From contig NOWV01000111.1 of NCBI GenBank assembly GCA_003344405.1, positions 124,001-188,000 on the forward strand: a stretch of 64,000 nucleotides of DNA, in the 5' to 3' direction. This document shows positions 27,101 through 37,771 of the stretch, one piece after another. This stretch comes from Trichoplax sp. H2 (lineage: Eukaryota > Placozoa > Uniplacotomia > Trichoplacea). The position numbers were made by a program, and so were the translations under genes. The notes under the pieces are model-generated. The model was not told the DNA's origin. It searched no databases and saw only the letters and a program-made list of their open reading frames with translations. The number at the start of each line of letters is the position of its first letter. The stretch's first letter is position 1.

Positions 27101-30100
27101 TCACTATCAACTACTCTCTACGATGAAATCATAAAATCAATTACATTAAAGGTAGTCAAATTTTTAAATGAAGTATGATCAACTATTGACTTTGTTGATT
27201 GTATAGTTAAAGGTATAATGTTGAATAGACAGTAAACCCAGATAAGTATTTGATAGGCAAAACAGAAATAGAGCTCGCAATCCAACACTTCCATTATTAG
27301 CCAAACTCGTTATTTTAACGGGTATATACTGCTAGTGAGATATGAAATTATTTCTAAAAATCCTTCGTTAAGGTTTATCAATACTAGTAAAGTTTTTGGA
27401 TATCCTTGTTTATATTTATTCACCACTTGTTCAATAAAAATACGCGTATTTATAATAAATGGAAGGTAAATGGCATAAGGTTTTCTATATAATGTACGTA
27501 TTCTTACAGATTTGTGAGGTATTGCAAGTTTTGAAATGATCCGTTACATATTGTTTTAATCTTGTTTGCAGCCAAATTTCTGTATATCCGGATTAATAAA
27601 TAGTTGACAATCGTTAAATAATTAATTAAAAAATGACTCAAAGTATCCATTGATAAAATACACTCATCTATCCGAGATGAAAAACAAGCTTACAATATTA
27701 AGAGCCCACGTAATCCATAAAATGTTTTATTACAAATTTCTTCAATAGCATTGCTGGCTAAATTCCTTTATGAAAATATAACGTATTAATTATGAATAAT
27801 AACTAGTTCATCGTTTACATTAGTGTCAATTAGTACACATTATTTTACTAAAAGAAATGTGAATTTAAAAATGCCCTCAACTCTAAAGATTATCAAGCAT
27901 TACAGGTTTATGAGATTAGGAATCCATAGAAATGGATTTTCGTCCATAGAATCGATTGAGTTGTCATCTACGAATCTTTCAAATATAGCAGATAAAAATA
28001 TCCAAAAATAGCGAGGTGAAAAAGTGGTTTTAAAGTAAGTGTCAATAAAATAAATCATAGCGAAAAAGGACGTACAACTCTCTCAGATTTGGTATTCCAA
28101 TGAAATGTTCATTGCGAATACGCTCGACTTTATTGGCTCGTAAGTTTCTAGAGATAGGTCAAATTAATAGACCAGAGCAAATTCAGTATTTAACAGAATA
28201 AAATGATGCAAATAATTCTATATTCGATTTATAGCTCGGCCATGAAAATTAAAAGAAAGTAATGTATTTATTTTAGGATCGTAAAAATTGTTGAAGTCTG
28301 TTCTTATTTGAAATATTTACAAAAAAATACAGTTAAAATATATATTAGTAAAACTTCTAACGTATCGTAGGGTAATATAACAATATTATTATATTTTTAG
28401 CACTAATATGAGTATACCTATCATTAGAATCTCAACCAGATTACATACCAATTTATCCATGTGTCCAATTAGATACATAGCTGGCATTACATGCATTTTA
28501 CTGTTTATATTACTGTAATTTACTGGAAATTGATCAGAATTTATAGTTACGCCTTGCACACGAGATAATTTCAAAGTAATAATCAAATTGAATAAGGCGT
28601 TACTAGTAGTAATTAATGTATTAATTTAATTTTTATTTTGGAATAGAATATATATATAAGTTTACAGCTATTAATAACGCCTTCTAGATGGTTTAAAGAA
28701 AATTTAAATTTGACAACACTGCTAGGATAAATCGTCAATAACTACATATTTCAAAGTTATTAGATAATCCAATATGTACAAAGACAACGATATTATGGCG
28801 TAATGCGATAAAACTTACCTCGATTTCAAATTAGTTGTTACTCTATAACTAAGAAATATTATTTGGGTTCATAAATTCATATTCAATAGTTATGAATAAG
28901 TCGCTTAGTTTTTTAAAGCGTAATTACTGTCAATTTTTGTCAAGGTGTTAATTTTGTATCCCTCTTAGTAGCTCGAAATATGAAAGTTGTCAGGATCTGT
29001 ATACATGTACACAATGATGTATACAAGCTCGTAACTAATAATTACAACTAGTTCATTGTAACTCTACCTAAGCTTCAGTAATACTTATAAATAATGTAAG
29101 GTATGATTGTAGGTATGACAACGATTCTAACTTCAATTTAATAATGCAAGGTGTTATAAATTGCATCATAAAATATACTCACAGCGTAGTCAAATTGCTC
29201 AAGCCACTAAAAGTTCGATTGGAAAGATATTCGACGTCATTATGGATTATTGTCCTATTTCATTATTAAAAGTGTTACAAATTCATATTTCTACTTATAA
29301 TATCAGCTTTTGCTATTTCTGAAATATCAATTTATATATACATATGCAACAGTTAAATAGTACAGAATACAGTATCCATCAACTCCACATAACGGCATAG
29401 ACATACAATATTTGCAAGTTCGGATATCGCAAAAAGCTATAAGGTGGTAATAGCTCCAAATTACTGTTTCTAATCCACCTGTAATTATAATAAATAATAT
29501 GCTTGAATTAAGCTTTTATGGGGTGGTATGGAATAGGGTATTTTCATTTGAAAATTTTCTTTATAACATTAGCGATAAGCTTTGAATTACATGTTTGTCT
29601 TCGTTTTATCCGTTGTGCTCAATTGGATAACAGAGATTGATATATCAACGCAACTGATCGATTGATTGTTACAAGTACAGCCAGTGACGCAAGTCGAGGA
29701 AGTAGCTAGAGAAAAGTTAAAGGTATTAAAATTTTAGCAGATATCTTAGATAGAGCAACTGTTACGATAATTAAAACTCTTTTTCATATGATCAGTCTAG
29801 TCAAATGGAGAAGGAAGCTGCTATCCAGTAAACTTACCGTTAGGTAAAAGGGCAATACATATTACTATTGACAGAGGGAGCATATACGTTGAAAGTGATA
29901 TATAGCCCATCATTACTTACATTTAGCTAAATAAGATTGAAAAGAAACCTTATTATTATCATTATTATTACCTATATATTTGTTATGAATCATATGCTGT
30001 TTCGTATAAAAAATTTAATAAATTTCGATAAAACTGATCGTAATCTATGTATCATACTCTGAAATAAAAATAACTGGCAATTTTAAACATTTTAATTTTT

Positions 30101-31918
30101 AAATTTTAATCAAGTACAAGTAAACGGTGCTGACAACTGAAAATGTTAGATTATATCGTTGTTGAAATTGTGTATTAGAATAGATATTTTAAGATGCAAT
30201 CGAGTACATCAGATGCCTGACACTTCTATCTTTAAAGATCTTTTAATGATTTCTAAATTGAAATCTCCTTGAAGAAACGAAACGAAATTTGATGATAGAT
30301 TCTAACCTTTATTCGTTCAGTTTTAACCTTTGTTTTAACGTAACAATTTGATCGTAATAGGTGAAATTGCCAGAAATTATAATATTTTTGTTATAAGGTA
30401 AATCGGCTAGTAGAAGAATTGGTGAATTTCATTGTACAACATTGATATAAGTAGATATTTAAACATTTGCATCGATTGCTAAACTAACTAAAAGCTTTCT
30501 TGATGAAAAGCGCCTTTAATCAATCTAATCACAACGGATAATCTAGAGAAAGCTTTTTAATGGACAATTTCCTGAAATTACGGAAAATGCAATGGTGATT
30601 ATATTTCGAAATTTTGATTTAATTTAAATTGGCATGTGATTAGATCCAATAATAATTTGCTAATAATTGCATATGATGTCATAAACGACTTCATACGCTA
30701 TTCATTGTTGGATAAAATTCTCCTTATTTTCCTTTACAATGGATTAATTAGTGACTGCTAACATGACGCCATTTATACAAATAGATCATGAAAATCATAT
30801 AAGTATTTTATAATATCATTTACTATTGGAATTGGTATTAATTTTGTTTTCTCCTATTTATTATTTAAGCAATTTATAGCAATCATACCGTCTTTACAAT
30901 TGTGTTGAAATAAGACAAAAAATTTTACCATATGCTTACTTCTATAAACATATTGAAAAATTGGGCTTGGTCTGCAATAACGAATTGTGCAAGGTTACCA
31001 GGCATCATTATAACAGCTGATTCTATACTAGCTACAGTATATGACTCTCAATATCTTATGATAGCTCTTCATTTTGACAATTTTACTCCGTGGTATTGTA
31101 TAAATATGAATGGTTTTTGCACGCTTGTTATAGTAACAGTATTTGCTGAGAGCTCAAGGCACTCCAACTAAAGTTCTAATAGTATACCCTGTTTACGACT
31201 AATAATTTTCTTTATTACTTGGTATTCTCTTAACCAATCACTATCGATATCGTATACATCTATCACGTTAGATAGTAATCGCTTGGTAATTTTGTTCATC
31301 ATGGTAGAATTATATGGTAGAATTATAGGTAACTTTACTGCAATAGTTGTTCTATTATCCGGCTAATGCTACAGTAGTGAGATAACAAGCAACAATAATA
31401 TGTATATCTTATTGTCACAAAACTACTTTGCAACCAGATAAAGTAATGTATGATCAATAAGTCAATTCCTTGAACCACGTATCAAGAAACGATATCTACA
31501 CTATCAGAAACACTTTTGCTCTATTAGCAAACTAGACAAAGACTTAAACGCCTCGTATTCTGCGTTAAACACTAAGTTTAAGAATCGACTTTATTACACG
31601 ATATACTTCATTTATATACAGTACTCTTCCTCAATAGTTCATGAATCATAGTTAGTACGATTGACTTTGGAATCATTCACTGAATTAGATAATAATTTTA
31701 GCTACTGCTCCCTTAATACAGACAACAGTATTTACAAACATAGGCATATGATGACTAATACAGAATAGTCAGATTACGATATGTCTCCTATCACAGAACA
31801 TTTCGACGATAATTTACAATCTACCATAAGTAAGTTACAATCACAATGATTCGAACTGTAAGTAGATAGTTTGCATTCCCTACTATAACTATTAATTTCA
31901 GTATGTGTACATGTGTCA
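10870..31918 (-). CDS. Giant leucine-rich-repeat G-protein-coupled receptor (LGR/RXFP type), 42 LRR exons plus 7TM exon
   Basis: One minus-strand gene of about 21 kb. Transcript order: LRR N-terminal cap exon (31918-31778), 42 LRR exons (29478 down to 13254), then one large exon with the hinge and seven membrane helices (12163-10870). LRR exons sum to 3048 nt (1016 residues) and the last exon adds 431, giving about 1,490 residues with the cap. All exons join in one phase (split after the second codon base), so the model is self-consistent. RXFP1/2 have about 10 LRRs and LGR4-6 about 17, so this ectodomain is far larger. No LDL-receptor class A module was found, and the exon with the start codon and signal peptide is missing from the model. 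Individual parts are annotated separately. Whether all LRR exons enter one mRNA or are used alternatively cannot be read from DNA. Confidence 0.85.
13254..19023 (-). CDS. LGR LRR exons 31-42 (membrane-proximal block)
   Basis: Twelve LRR exons in transcript order: 19023-18952, 18837-18766, 18673-18602, 17985-17914, 17768-17703 (66 nt), 16326-16255, 16162-16073 (90 nt), 15964-15893, 15234-15157 (78 nt), 14926-14855, 14609-14538, 13325-13254. Unmarked exons are 72 nt. Each has an AG acceptor and a GT donor (mostly GTAAGT, also GTGAGT, GTGAGA and GTTAGT). Each carries one repeat of the pattern x-L-x-x-N-x-(I/L)-x-x-(L/I) followed by F and L positions, for example DLQGNSIITLEAS (18602) and YADNNRIRSLTSG (14538). 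The last exon (13254) ends in the correct phase to splice straight onto the 7TM exon at 12163, with no separate C-cap exon. Confidence 0.85.
19055..19625. repeat. imperfect ~300-bp direct duplication inside a receptor intron
   Basis: Two diverged copies, about 19055-19325 and 19360-19625. Shared blocks in order: TATGCATATG.AACTAC, AATA.T.CTGC.GCAA..T, ATTATAAC-like, AGTGATG..GAATTG, and CTATCCGTA.GATAAGAGATAG. No LRR exon lies within either copy. Confidence 0.7.
19765..23790 (-). CDS. LGR LRR exons 15-30 (middle block)
   Basis: Sixteen LRR exons in transcript order: 23790-23719, 23587-23516, 23420-23349, 23193-23122, 23007-22936, 22861-22790, 22622-22551, 22388-22317, 22043-21972, 21859-21794 (66 nt), 21506-21435, 20557-20477 (81 nt), 20347-20276, 20130-20065 (66 nt), 19999-19928, 19836-19765; unmarked ones are 72 nt. 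Introns are often only 100-250 nt. Examples of the repeat core are DLSSNRLSLIEDD (23122), NLYFNKITGLKPN (23516) and WLGGNRISNPAEI (22317). All begin with one base completing a split codon and end with two bases NT. No stop codon interrupts any of them. Confidence 0.87.
20784..20841 (-). pseudogene. Out-of-phase LRR exon remnant
   Basis: It has a good donor (GTAAGT) and acceptor and reads LRR-like (LNKYNIVTLDYSS), but it is 58 nt, not a multiple of 3, and lacks the second half of a repeat. Including it in the mRNA would shift the frame, so I read it as a decayed exon of the receptor gene. Confidence 0.5.
24364..29478 (-). CDS. LGR LRR exons 1-14 (membrane-distal block)
   Basis: Fourteen LRR exons in transcript order: 29478-29407, 29254-29183, 28147-28076, 27765-27694, 27579-27508, 26954-26883, 26781-26710, 26583-26512, 25848-25771 (78 nt), 25680-25612 (69 nt), 25479-25408, 25258-25187, 24616-24545, 24441-24364 (78 nt); unmarked ones are 72 nt. 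Repeat cores include NLASNAIEEICNK (27694), SLNNNPITSIRLG (26512) and LLNENEINSITDG (25408). Two donors are less usual, GTACGT at 28076 and GTAATG at 26710. Exon 9 uses an acceptor chosen by phase, because the nearer AG would put a stop in frame. Confidence 0.85.
24873..24916 (-). pseudogene. Truncated LRR exon remnant
   Basis: A 44-nt segment bounded by AG and GTAGGA that reads LPSNKVVFDTMTNF in the LRR frame, but in a phase two bases in, unlike all intact exons. It carries only the first half of a repeat. It probably represents a decayed exon. Confidence 0.4.
31778..31918 (-). CDS. LGR N-terminal LRR cap (LRRNT) exon
   Basis: A 141-nt open segment with an acceptor (TTTTATGACAG) at 31918 and a weak donor (GTAATC) at 31778. 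It enters and leaves in the same phase as the LRR exons. It encodes the LRRNT-type cysteine pattern C-x-C-x6-C in HCDCNLLMVDC, preceded by a further Cys (REC) and followed by KLSSKC. This is the cap that normally precedes the first LRR in extracellular LRR proteins. Position, strand and phase fit the receptor gene. The exon or exons upstream with signal peptide, and any LDLa module, were not found. The donor is the weakest part of the call. Confidence 0.65.
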
Positions 31919-33087
31919 CTGTCATAAAAAGTCAGTACTATATAAAAACACAGTATATCCAAATTAGAAGTTAACTAAATAAGGACTAGCTAACAGAATT
32001 ATCCTAACATAGATATTTCTACTCTAATACAGTATATAACACTGTCACACTCATCTACATATACTTGTATATAATACAGATATTTATTAGATGGGAATAA
32101 GAACGCCTTAGCAATACAGTACAATTCTTTATATATTTATATTATCATCACCCATGCGTGTATTTCAGATGCAATTCTAGTCCTTTCTTGATTTCAATCG
32201 TCAATTTTTAACCACATTACAACAATTTAATTATCTATTTTTCAAATGGGATAATTTCTCCTACTAAAAATTTCTGTTTACTCACTTTCTCTTTCATGAT
32301 ATTCTCATTTCAAGATTAAATTAAAACCGGATGTAGGGTGTTTTACTTAAAAATTTTCTTGAAGAGTAAATATTTGTAGTAAATTTCTGTATACCAGCAA
32401 TGCGTATGTAAATAAATCAAGCATCATCATAACTTTGTACTACATTATTGTTACGGAGCTTGATGCTCCTTGATAAGTGGCTAGTAGTAAAGCTGTCAAC
32501 CTATCGTTGGACTCGATTTTTATAGTATGGGAACAAGTTCGTTTTCCTTTACTGAGGGTCTGCGGAGTTAGTCGAGGAACCTTAAGAGTAGATAGTTTAC
32601 TTTATGTACGATCACGAAAGCTGTTTTGTGACAATTATTTAGGTTTGTTACAACTACGATTGCAACACAAACGACTAACGAATACTACAAGATCGATTTC
32701 CAATCAATTTCTCAATCGTCCCACTAATTGAGCTAAGCCCTACAGCAATTAACTATAAGTCTGTGAGCGTTTACAAAGGTTAGACAACGATGTGCTAGAT
32801 CGTCTCTCAAACTAGTATCCAAAATCTCGTACAAAAACAATCAACAGCTGTGTACGGCAACTTAAGTTCATTTCTCAGCAAGTACAAATGTTCCCTCCAA
32901 CATCTAAACCGAATATGATATTTCTAGAAATCTTCAGATCAAGATAACCTAAACCCAGTTTAGATGAGTTATCCAATCACACAATGACAACGCATGCTAA
33001 ATATTTCCAACACGACTACACTTAACCTTAATCAAAAACAATCAATTACTTCACCAAGTCTAAACATAGACAACCGGAAAATACATA

Positions 33088-33540
33088 AGATGATTTACCT
33101 ATTTTCTAGCAGTCTTTGCACGACAGTACCATACAAATGATGATTAGGAATGATTTCATAGCTCAATTTAATTGCTAATTTTCTACAGCCCTGTTACGGC
33201 TATGTCATACTGAATGCTTGCATAATGAATTCTACTGTTTGTATATATCATTGCTATGCAAAATTGATAATTTTGCTATGACAATTTTGCATAGCAGTGG
33301 ATATATATATCGTTCATTTCAGTGTTGTGTACAGTTCGCCTAAGTATTGTCGAACACGATGTCATGTAGTCGTAAGCATTACCATAATATCATACTACAT
33401 TAACGCTAGCCATGGACAACGAGGGAAATCATTCCCAAATAGATCATGCAATTTACATATTTACTAGCAGTCCTTGCACTCTAGTACTATACGAATGATG
33501 ACTAAGCGTGATTTCATTGCTAAATTTGTCGCTAATTTTA
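33088..33540. repeat. pair of diverged ~95-bp direct repeats
   Basis: Copies at about 33088-33182 and 33441-33540 share CTAGCAGTC.TTGCAC, GTAC.ATAC.AATGATGA and ATGATTTCAT..CT.AATTT.. GCTAATTTT. On the minus strand each ends in a GTAAAT that could act as a donor, but the two copies read in different frames, so coding is not supported. Confidence 0.6.
33252..33296. repeat. 15-bp perfect inverted repeat (hairpin)
   Basis: TGCTATGCAAAATTG (33252-33266) pairs with CAATTTTGCATAGCA (33282-33296) across a 15-nt spacer that itself contains AATTTTGCTATG. It is flanked by ATATAT runs. The shape is that of a small foldback/MITE-like element. Confidence 0.75.
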
Positions 33541-34025
33541 TTATACTGTCTAAAAAGATGCTCATTACTCAAAGGCAGCGATCATGTTCGAGTAAAATGT
33601 GCAGGGTGTCCAATACTCAGTGTTCTGGACGAGAGACAGTATAGCAGCAATGGACCCACTAGGTGTAATTTTGTCATTGGTTACTACCAGCTGCTCATAC
33701 CATAGTAAACTATAATACTGTTGTCATGGTAAAATTGTAATAGGAATGATTTGTACAGTACTGCCATACGTAAACTAGGCTAGTGGAAGTTTCTGCCTGC
33801 TTCTTGCTTAGCTCTTTCCATTATGCCATCAAGAAATCTGTGACTCTATAATTTCAACAAGAAAAATGGCTGAAACTGATGCAGTAAACGATGGTTTGTA
33901 ATTCATGATAGTCAAATTTCTTAACAAGATTGTTTCTACCTTCTTAATAGCAGCAATGATTGCATCGAAGGATGCAATGTTATGATCGTCCTAGAAGGAT
34001 CATATTCCTGCATATTTCTACCTCA

Positions 34026-34515
34026 ACGAATACTGTACTGTAGATAGTGTTATAAATAACTGATTCTATTTTTAAAAAGTCTTGCTTAAATAACGTTCTA
34101 CAGAGTGCATAATACTTCTCGTTGCTCGTATGTCAAGTATGTAACTGGCGAATACTGTACAGTAGATAATGTTATAAATAACTGATTCTATTTTGAAAAA
34201 GTCTTGCTTAAATAACGTTCTACAGAGTGCATAATACCCCTCGTTGCTCGTATGTCAAGTATGTAACTGGCGAATCGTACAGTAGATAATGTTATAAATA
34301 ACTGATTCTATTTTGAAAAAGTAATGCTTAAATAGCGTTCTACAGAGTGCATAACACCCCTCGTTGCTCGTATGTCAAGTATGTAACTGGTGAATGCTAT
34401 ACAGTAGATAGTGTTATTTATAACTGATTCTATTTTCAAAAAGTAATGCTTTAATAACGTACTACAGAGTGTATAATATCTCTGTACGTTGTTCGTATGT
34501 CAAGTATGTACCTAG
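34026..34515. repeat. tandem array, four copies of a ~122-bp unit
   Basis: Units start near 34026, 34149, 34271 and 34391. Each contains TACTGTACAGTAGAT (diverged in places), GTTATAAATAACTGATTC, AAAAAGT.(C/A)TGCTT, GTTCTACAGAGTGCATAA and CGTATGTCAAGTATGTA. The last copy is the most diverged. It lies in the spacer upstream of POP4. Confidence 0.88.
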
Positions 34516-35498
34516 TGAATATTTTTGGATCCTTGTTTGCCAATTTACCTTCGTAGTGCTATTGCACTGTATTTTAATCTCTCAAAGTAGGCTTAATTAA
34601 AGCAACGCTTTGTGCAGATTGTAAACGTACTGTAGGGATTAGAGTCTAAGACTACGGCACACAGCCTTATTCTATTCTTGCGTAAGATACAACTTTCATA
34701 CGTTGTATTTTACACCTCAGTTAACAACTGTTGATCAATCTCTTTTTGATAGCCCATTAATTACTGAAATCGATTGATAGTAATAACAATTTATAATTCT
34801 GTATCATTTTTATGGCATTTATCATTGAACATTATTGGGTATTCGTGTTACATTTCAATGATGCTAGCCTCAAGCACAATATTGAAAGACTAAAAATGTT
34901 ATTGCACATAGAAGGATGAAGTGTTAAAAAACAAATTAATAGTATAACAGCCAGATTGCACTATACTTGCTATCGATCAAAAGTGTTGCAAATAGGACTG
35001 ATTTGATAAATCAGATCAATTTCCACATCGTATATTAAAATATTTTCTAGCTGCTAGTCCACTACTTACAGCTTCTGTATATAACTCTCATTGCGTTACA
35101 ATTCCTATATAAAATTAAAATAAAATTCCAACCTAATCTTTTCTATTCTGCCTTTTATTCTGTATAGACTTACTGCACCAATCCATTAAAAGGAAAAAAT
35201 CAAGCGGCAAAGAAGTAAGTTTAGTCATAATCCCCGACGTTAGGCCGTAATTTCTGCTTGAAATAATGTCACAAAACGAATCTGCCAATATTCTAAGTAC
35301 GAGTACAAATACGCTGCTGCATACGTGCATCAATTCGTCTTAGATTGCTCGTCTGTTTGAGATATCGTCAAAGGACATCGATGATAGTATACAAAGTAGT
35401 ACAGTATATAAAGCTTAAAAGTAATCGTACACTCAATTTTATTGGTGCATAAGCATACTAAGATAGAAAATAGTAATAAGTGTCTCTTATCTCTTTCT

Positions 35499-36656
35499 AT
35501 GATGATATTTATGAATACTGTCCAGAGACAGAAGGCTCAAGCGATGGTAACCTCCTTTCTAAATAATCATTTGCCTCCAAGGTATAGAATTTCCAACGAG
35601 AATTATCTGCAAGTTATTCAAAAGAGTATTACTCTTGAAAATAAGGGTATCACTAAGATACAAAAAGCTAAAAAAAAGCGATGTAACATAACTCCATATC
35701 GAGAAAAACACAGAGAAAAAATACACTGCAGCTTGGAACTTAGTCAAAGGTACGTCATGTAAATCTCTATCATCAATTCTCAGGCATTGCCTTAATTGAT
35801 AGATGTTAGTTGCTAACATAGCTTTAAATGATACAGGTTTGATGATTATATGCCACTACATAATTTATGGGTCGATTACATGTCCTGCCTTCTCAACATA
35901 CAGAAACGAAGTACAACTTCAACCTGGTAAGCAGCTGACCTGATGTGATATACTTGATTTACCGTAACCAAAACAGTTATGACTTTGAACTTTATAAAAA
36001 TCACCACAGACATTTACGTGATGATTCATCATTATGCATAAATTTGATAATGGAGGTATAAACATTGTCTTTCAGCAGTCTAAGCAAGGAATATACTCAG
36101 AAACTTTTAAAAGCGGATTATCACGGCTGCTGGATTACCGGTACAAATGCCACTATGCGTAATTCCGTATTGCGAAACCTTTCATTATTTAATAATTTAA
36201 TCACTTAAACTTTACACTTTACGTTCCAGTGACTCGATCTAGGTGTCCGTCCTACATTGGCATATCTGGAATTGTGTTACAAGAAACCAAAAATGCTCTT
36301 ACATTAATTGCACCCAGTAATAAAGTCAAATGTAATTATCCAGTAATGATTGAACATTTAACACACAATATTTTAGTGAAAATTTTTTTGTATGATAGTT
36401 TGTTACTGTACTGCCAGAACGTTCAATAGTAATTCTATAATTATAGGTTGTTGTATTTAATTTTCTGCTTAGCTGCATCAATCCCATAAACTCAATGAAT
36501 CATCCTTCATTTATGATAGGCATACCGAAAACAAACAACATTTTCACCTTCAAAATTGGAGATTTAGTTTTTACTCTCTATGGTAACCAGTTTCGATATA
36601 GGTCAACTGACAGGGCTGCAAGAAAATTCAAGCTAAAATCAACGATTGATTTGTGA
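35499..36656 (+). CDS. POP4: Ribonuclease P/MRP subunit p29 (POP4/RPP29), 5 exons
   Basis: POP4/RPP29 is an RNA-binding protein subunit of nuclear RNase P and RNase MRP, which process tRNA 5' ends and rRNA. Exons: 35499-35749, 35837-35926, 36076-36140, 36230-36331, 36520-36656; they total 645 nt (214 residues, human about 220). The N-terminus is basic and helical (KIQKAKKKR). The middle has the family block DDYMPLHNLWVDY. The C-terminal Sm-like barrel is clear: LLKADYHG, SRCPSYIGISGIVLQETKN, then LYGNQFRYRSTDRAARKFK and the conserved ending STIDL-stop. The start was set at the first in-frame ATG (35499). The open frame extends upstream to 35442 without an ATG, so a 5' extension or upstream exon is possible. 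Confidence 0.95.
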
Positions 36657-37771
36657 ATTAGTATTCATGCTTCAATTTTGATACACGGCTGTATTAATTG
36701 TACTGTATTTGTTCATGATTCGATTTCTAACCAATTGTTATATTAACAGAAAATCTTTAGCGATATTTAATTTAAGCCTTATTTGGTAATCCACTTGAAA
36801 ATATTGATCTTTCTTGGATGCTGTTACGCATTCTCGAAGCACTCTAGGCTATTTAAGAATTCTATATTTCGAGAAAAACATATGTGTACAGTAAATGTAT
36901 GTGTAAATAATACATAAAATATACAGTAATACGTGAGTGAATTATCGATAATTATAATTCATGTACGGAGTATGCACGAAATCGGATATGCTAAGCGCAA
37001 ATTTTTACTCTTCAATGGGCAAAGATTTGGGCCCTAGTTAGAAGCCAAAGCCGCACACTATAAATAGTAAGTAAGAAAATCTAGATGCCATTCATCAATA
37101 GGCTAGGCGATGCTAACATCACATTTATTACAGTAGAAATTGAATTCTTATAATGATTATTTGTAAATTCGCCCAGTGGGAATCACCACCTGGCATTATT
37201 TCAATCGGTGCCGTAGAATATAAACCCAGTTCAGTAGATAGGGGTGTAACACAGTCAATAGTAGCTATTCGATTATATTCTTACTGATATTAGCAGTCAT
37301 TCATTACTTATAATGACGACATGGATTCATTTTTTTTCATCTTTATGCAACGCTAATTTTGCATTACTTGAATTTCTTGTCAGAATTTTCTTTTTTAAAG
37401 TAGGTATGTATACTAGTATGGGAAGTTGAAGACGTTGCCAAGTACTGTTTGTTAGTTACGGATACCCACCCATACAGTAATAGCTGACATTTGATCCGGA
37501 AGCATTGATGTTTTTAGAAAGGAAGGGTGAGGGAGCTAATGCTGTAACGTCTAATCCTATTGCCATATTTCAATTTGAGCAATATGACGATTCAAAGAAT
37601 TGTGTTGTAGATGTATCATTTCCCCTGTCAGTTATTCTGTAACTTAGGCGTAGTAACTACTGTAATTAGCAGATTAATCCATTCAATGAAGGGTATTAAC
37701 AGTATTATAGTCTAGCACGGTCATTATTGATATTTCTTGATGATATTTATGTTAGTCAATCGTATGCGTAC
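36657..37771. other. intergenic downstream of POP4
   Basis: AT-rich 3' flank of POP4. I see no coding segment or repeat array in it. Confidence 0.45.

Larger units (their letters stand above)
31919..35498. other. intergenic between head-to-head receptor and POP4 genes, with repeats
   Basis: Should hold the 5' exon(s) of the receptor and the promoter of POP4, but I could not place them. An open frame at 32477-32731 (+) has no ATG start and no known motif. Repeats inside are listed separately. Confidence 0.4.

Noticed and set aside
27823-28011. + strand ORF with an LRR-looking segment (ESIELSSTNLSNI)
   Set aside because: Opposite strand to the receptor gene, no flanking splice sites in LRR phase, and no continuation; likely chance.
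32477-32731. + strand ORF of 84 codons
   Set aside because: Starts at GTG, not ATG, has no recognised domain and no supporting splice sites.
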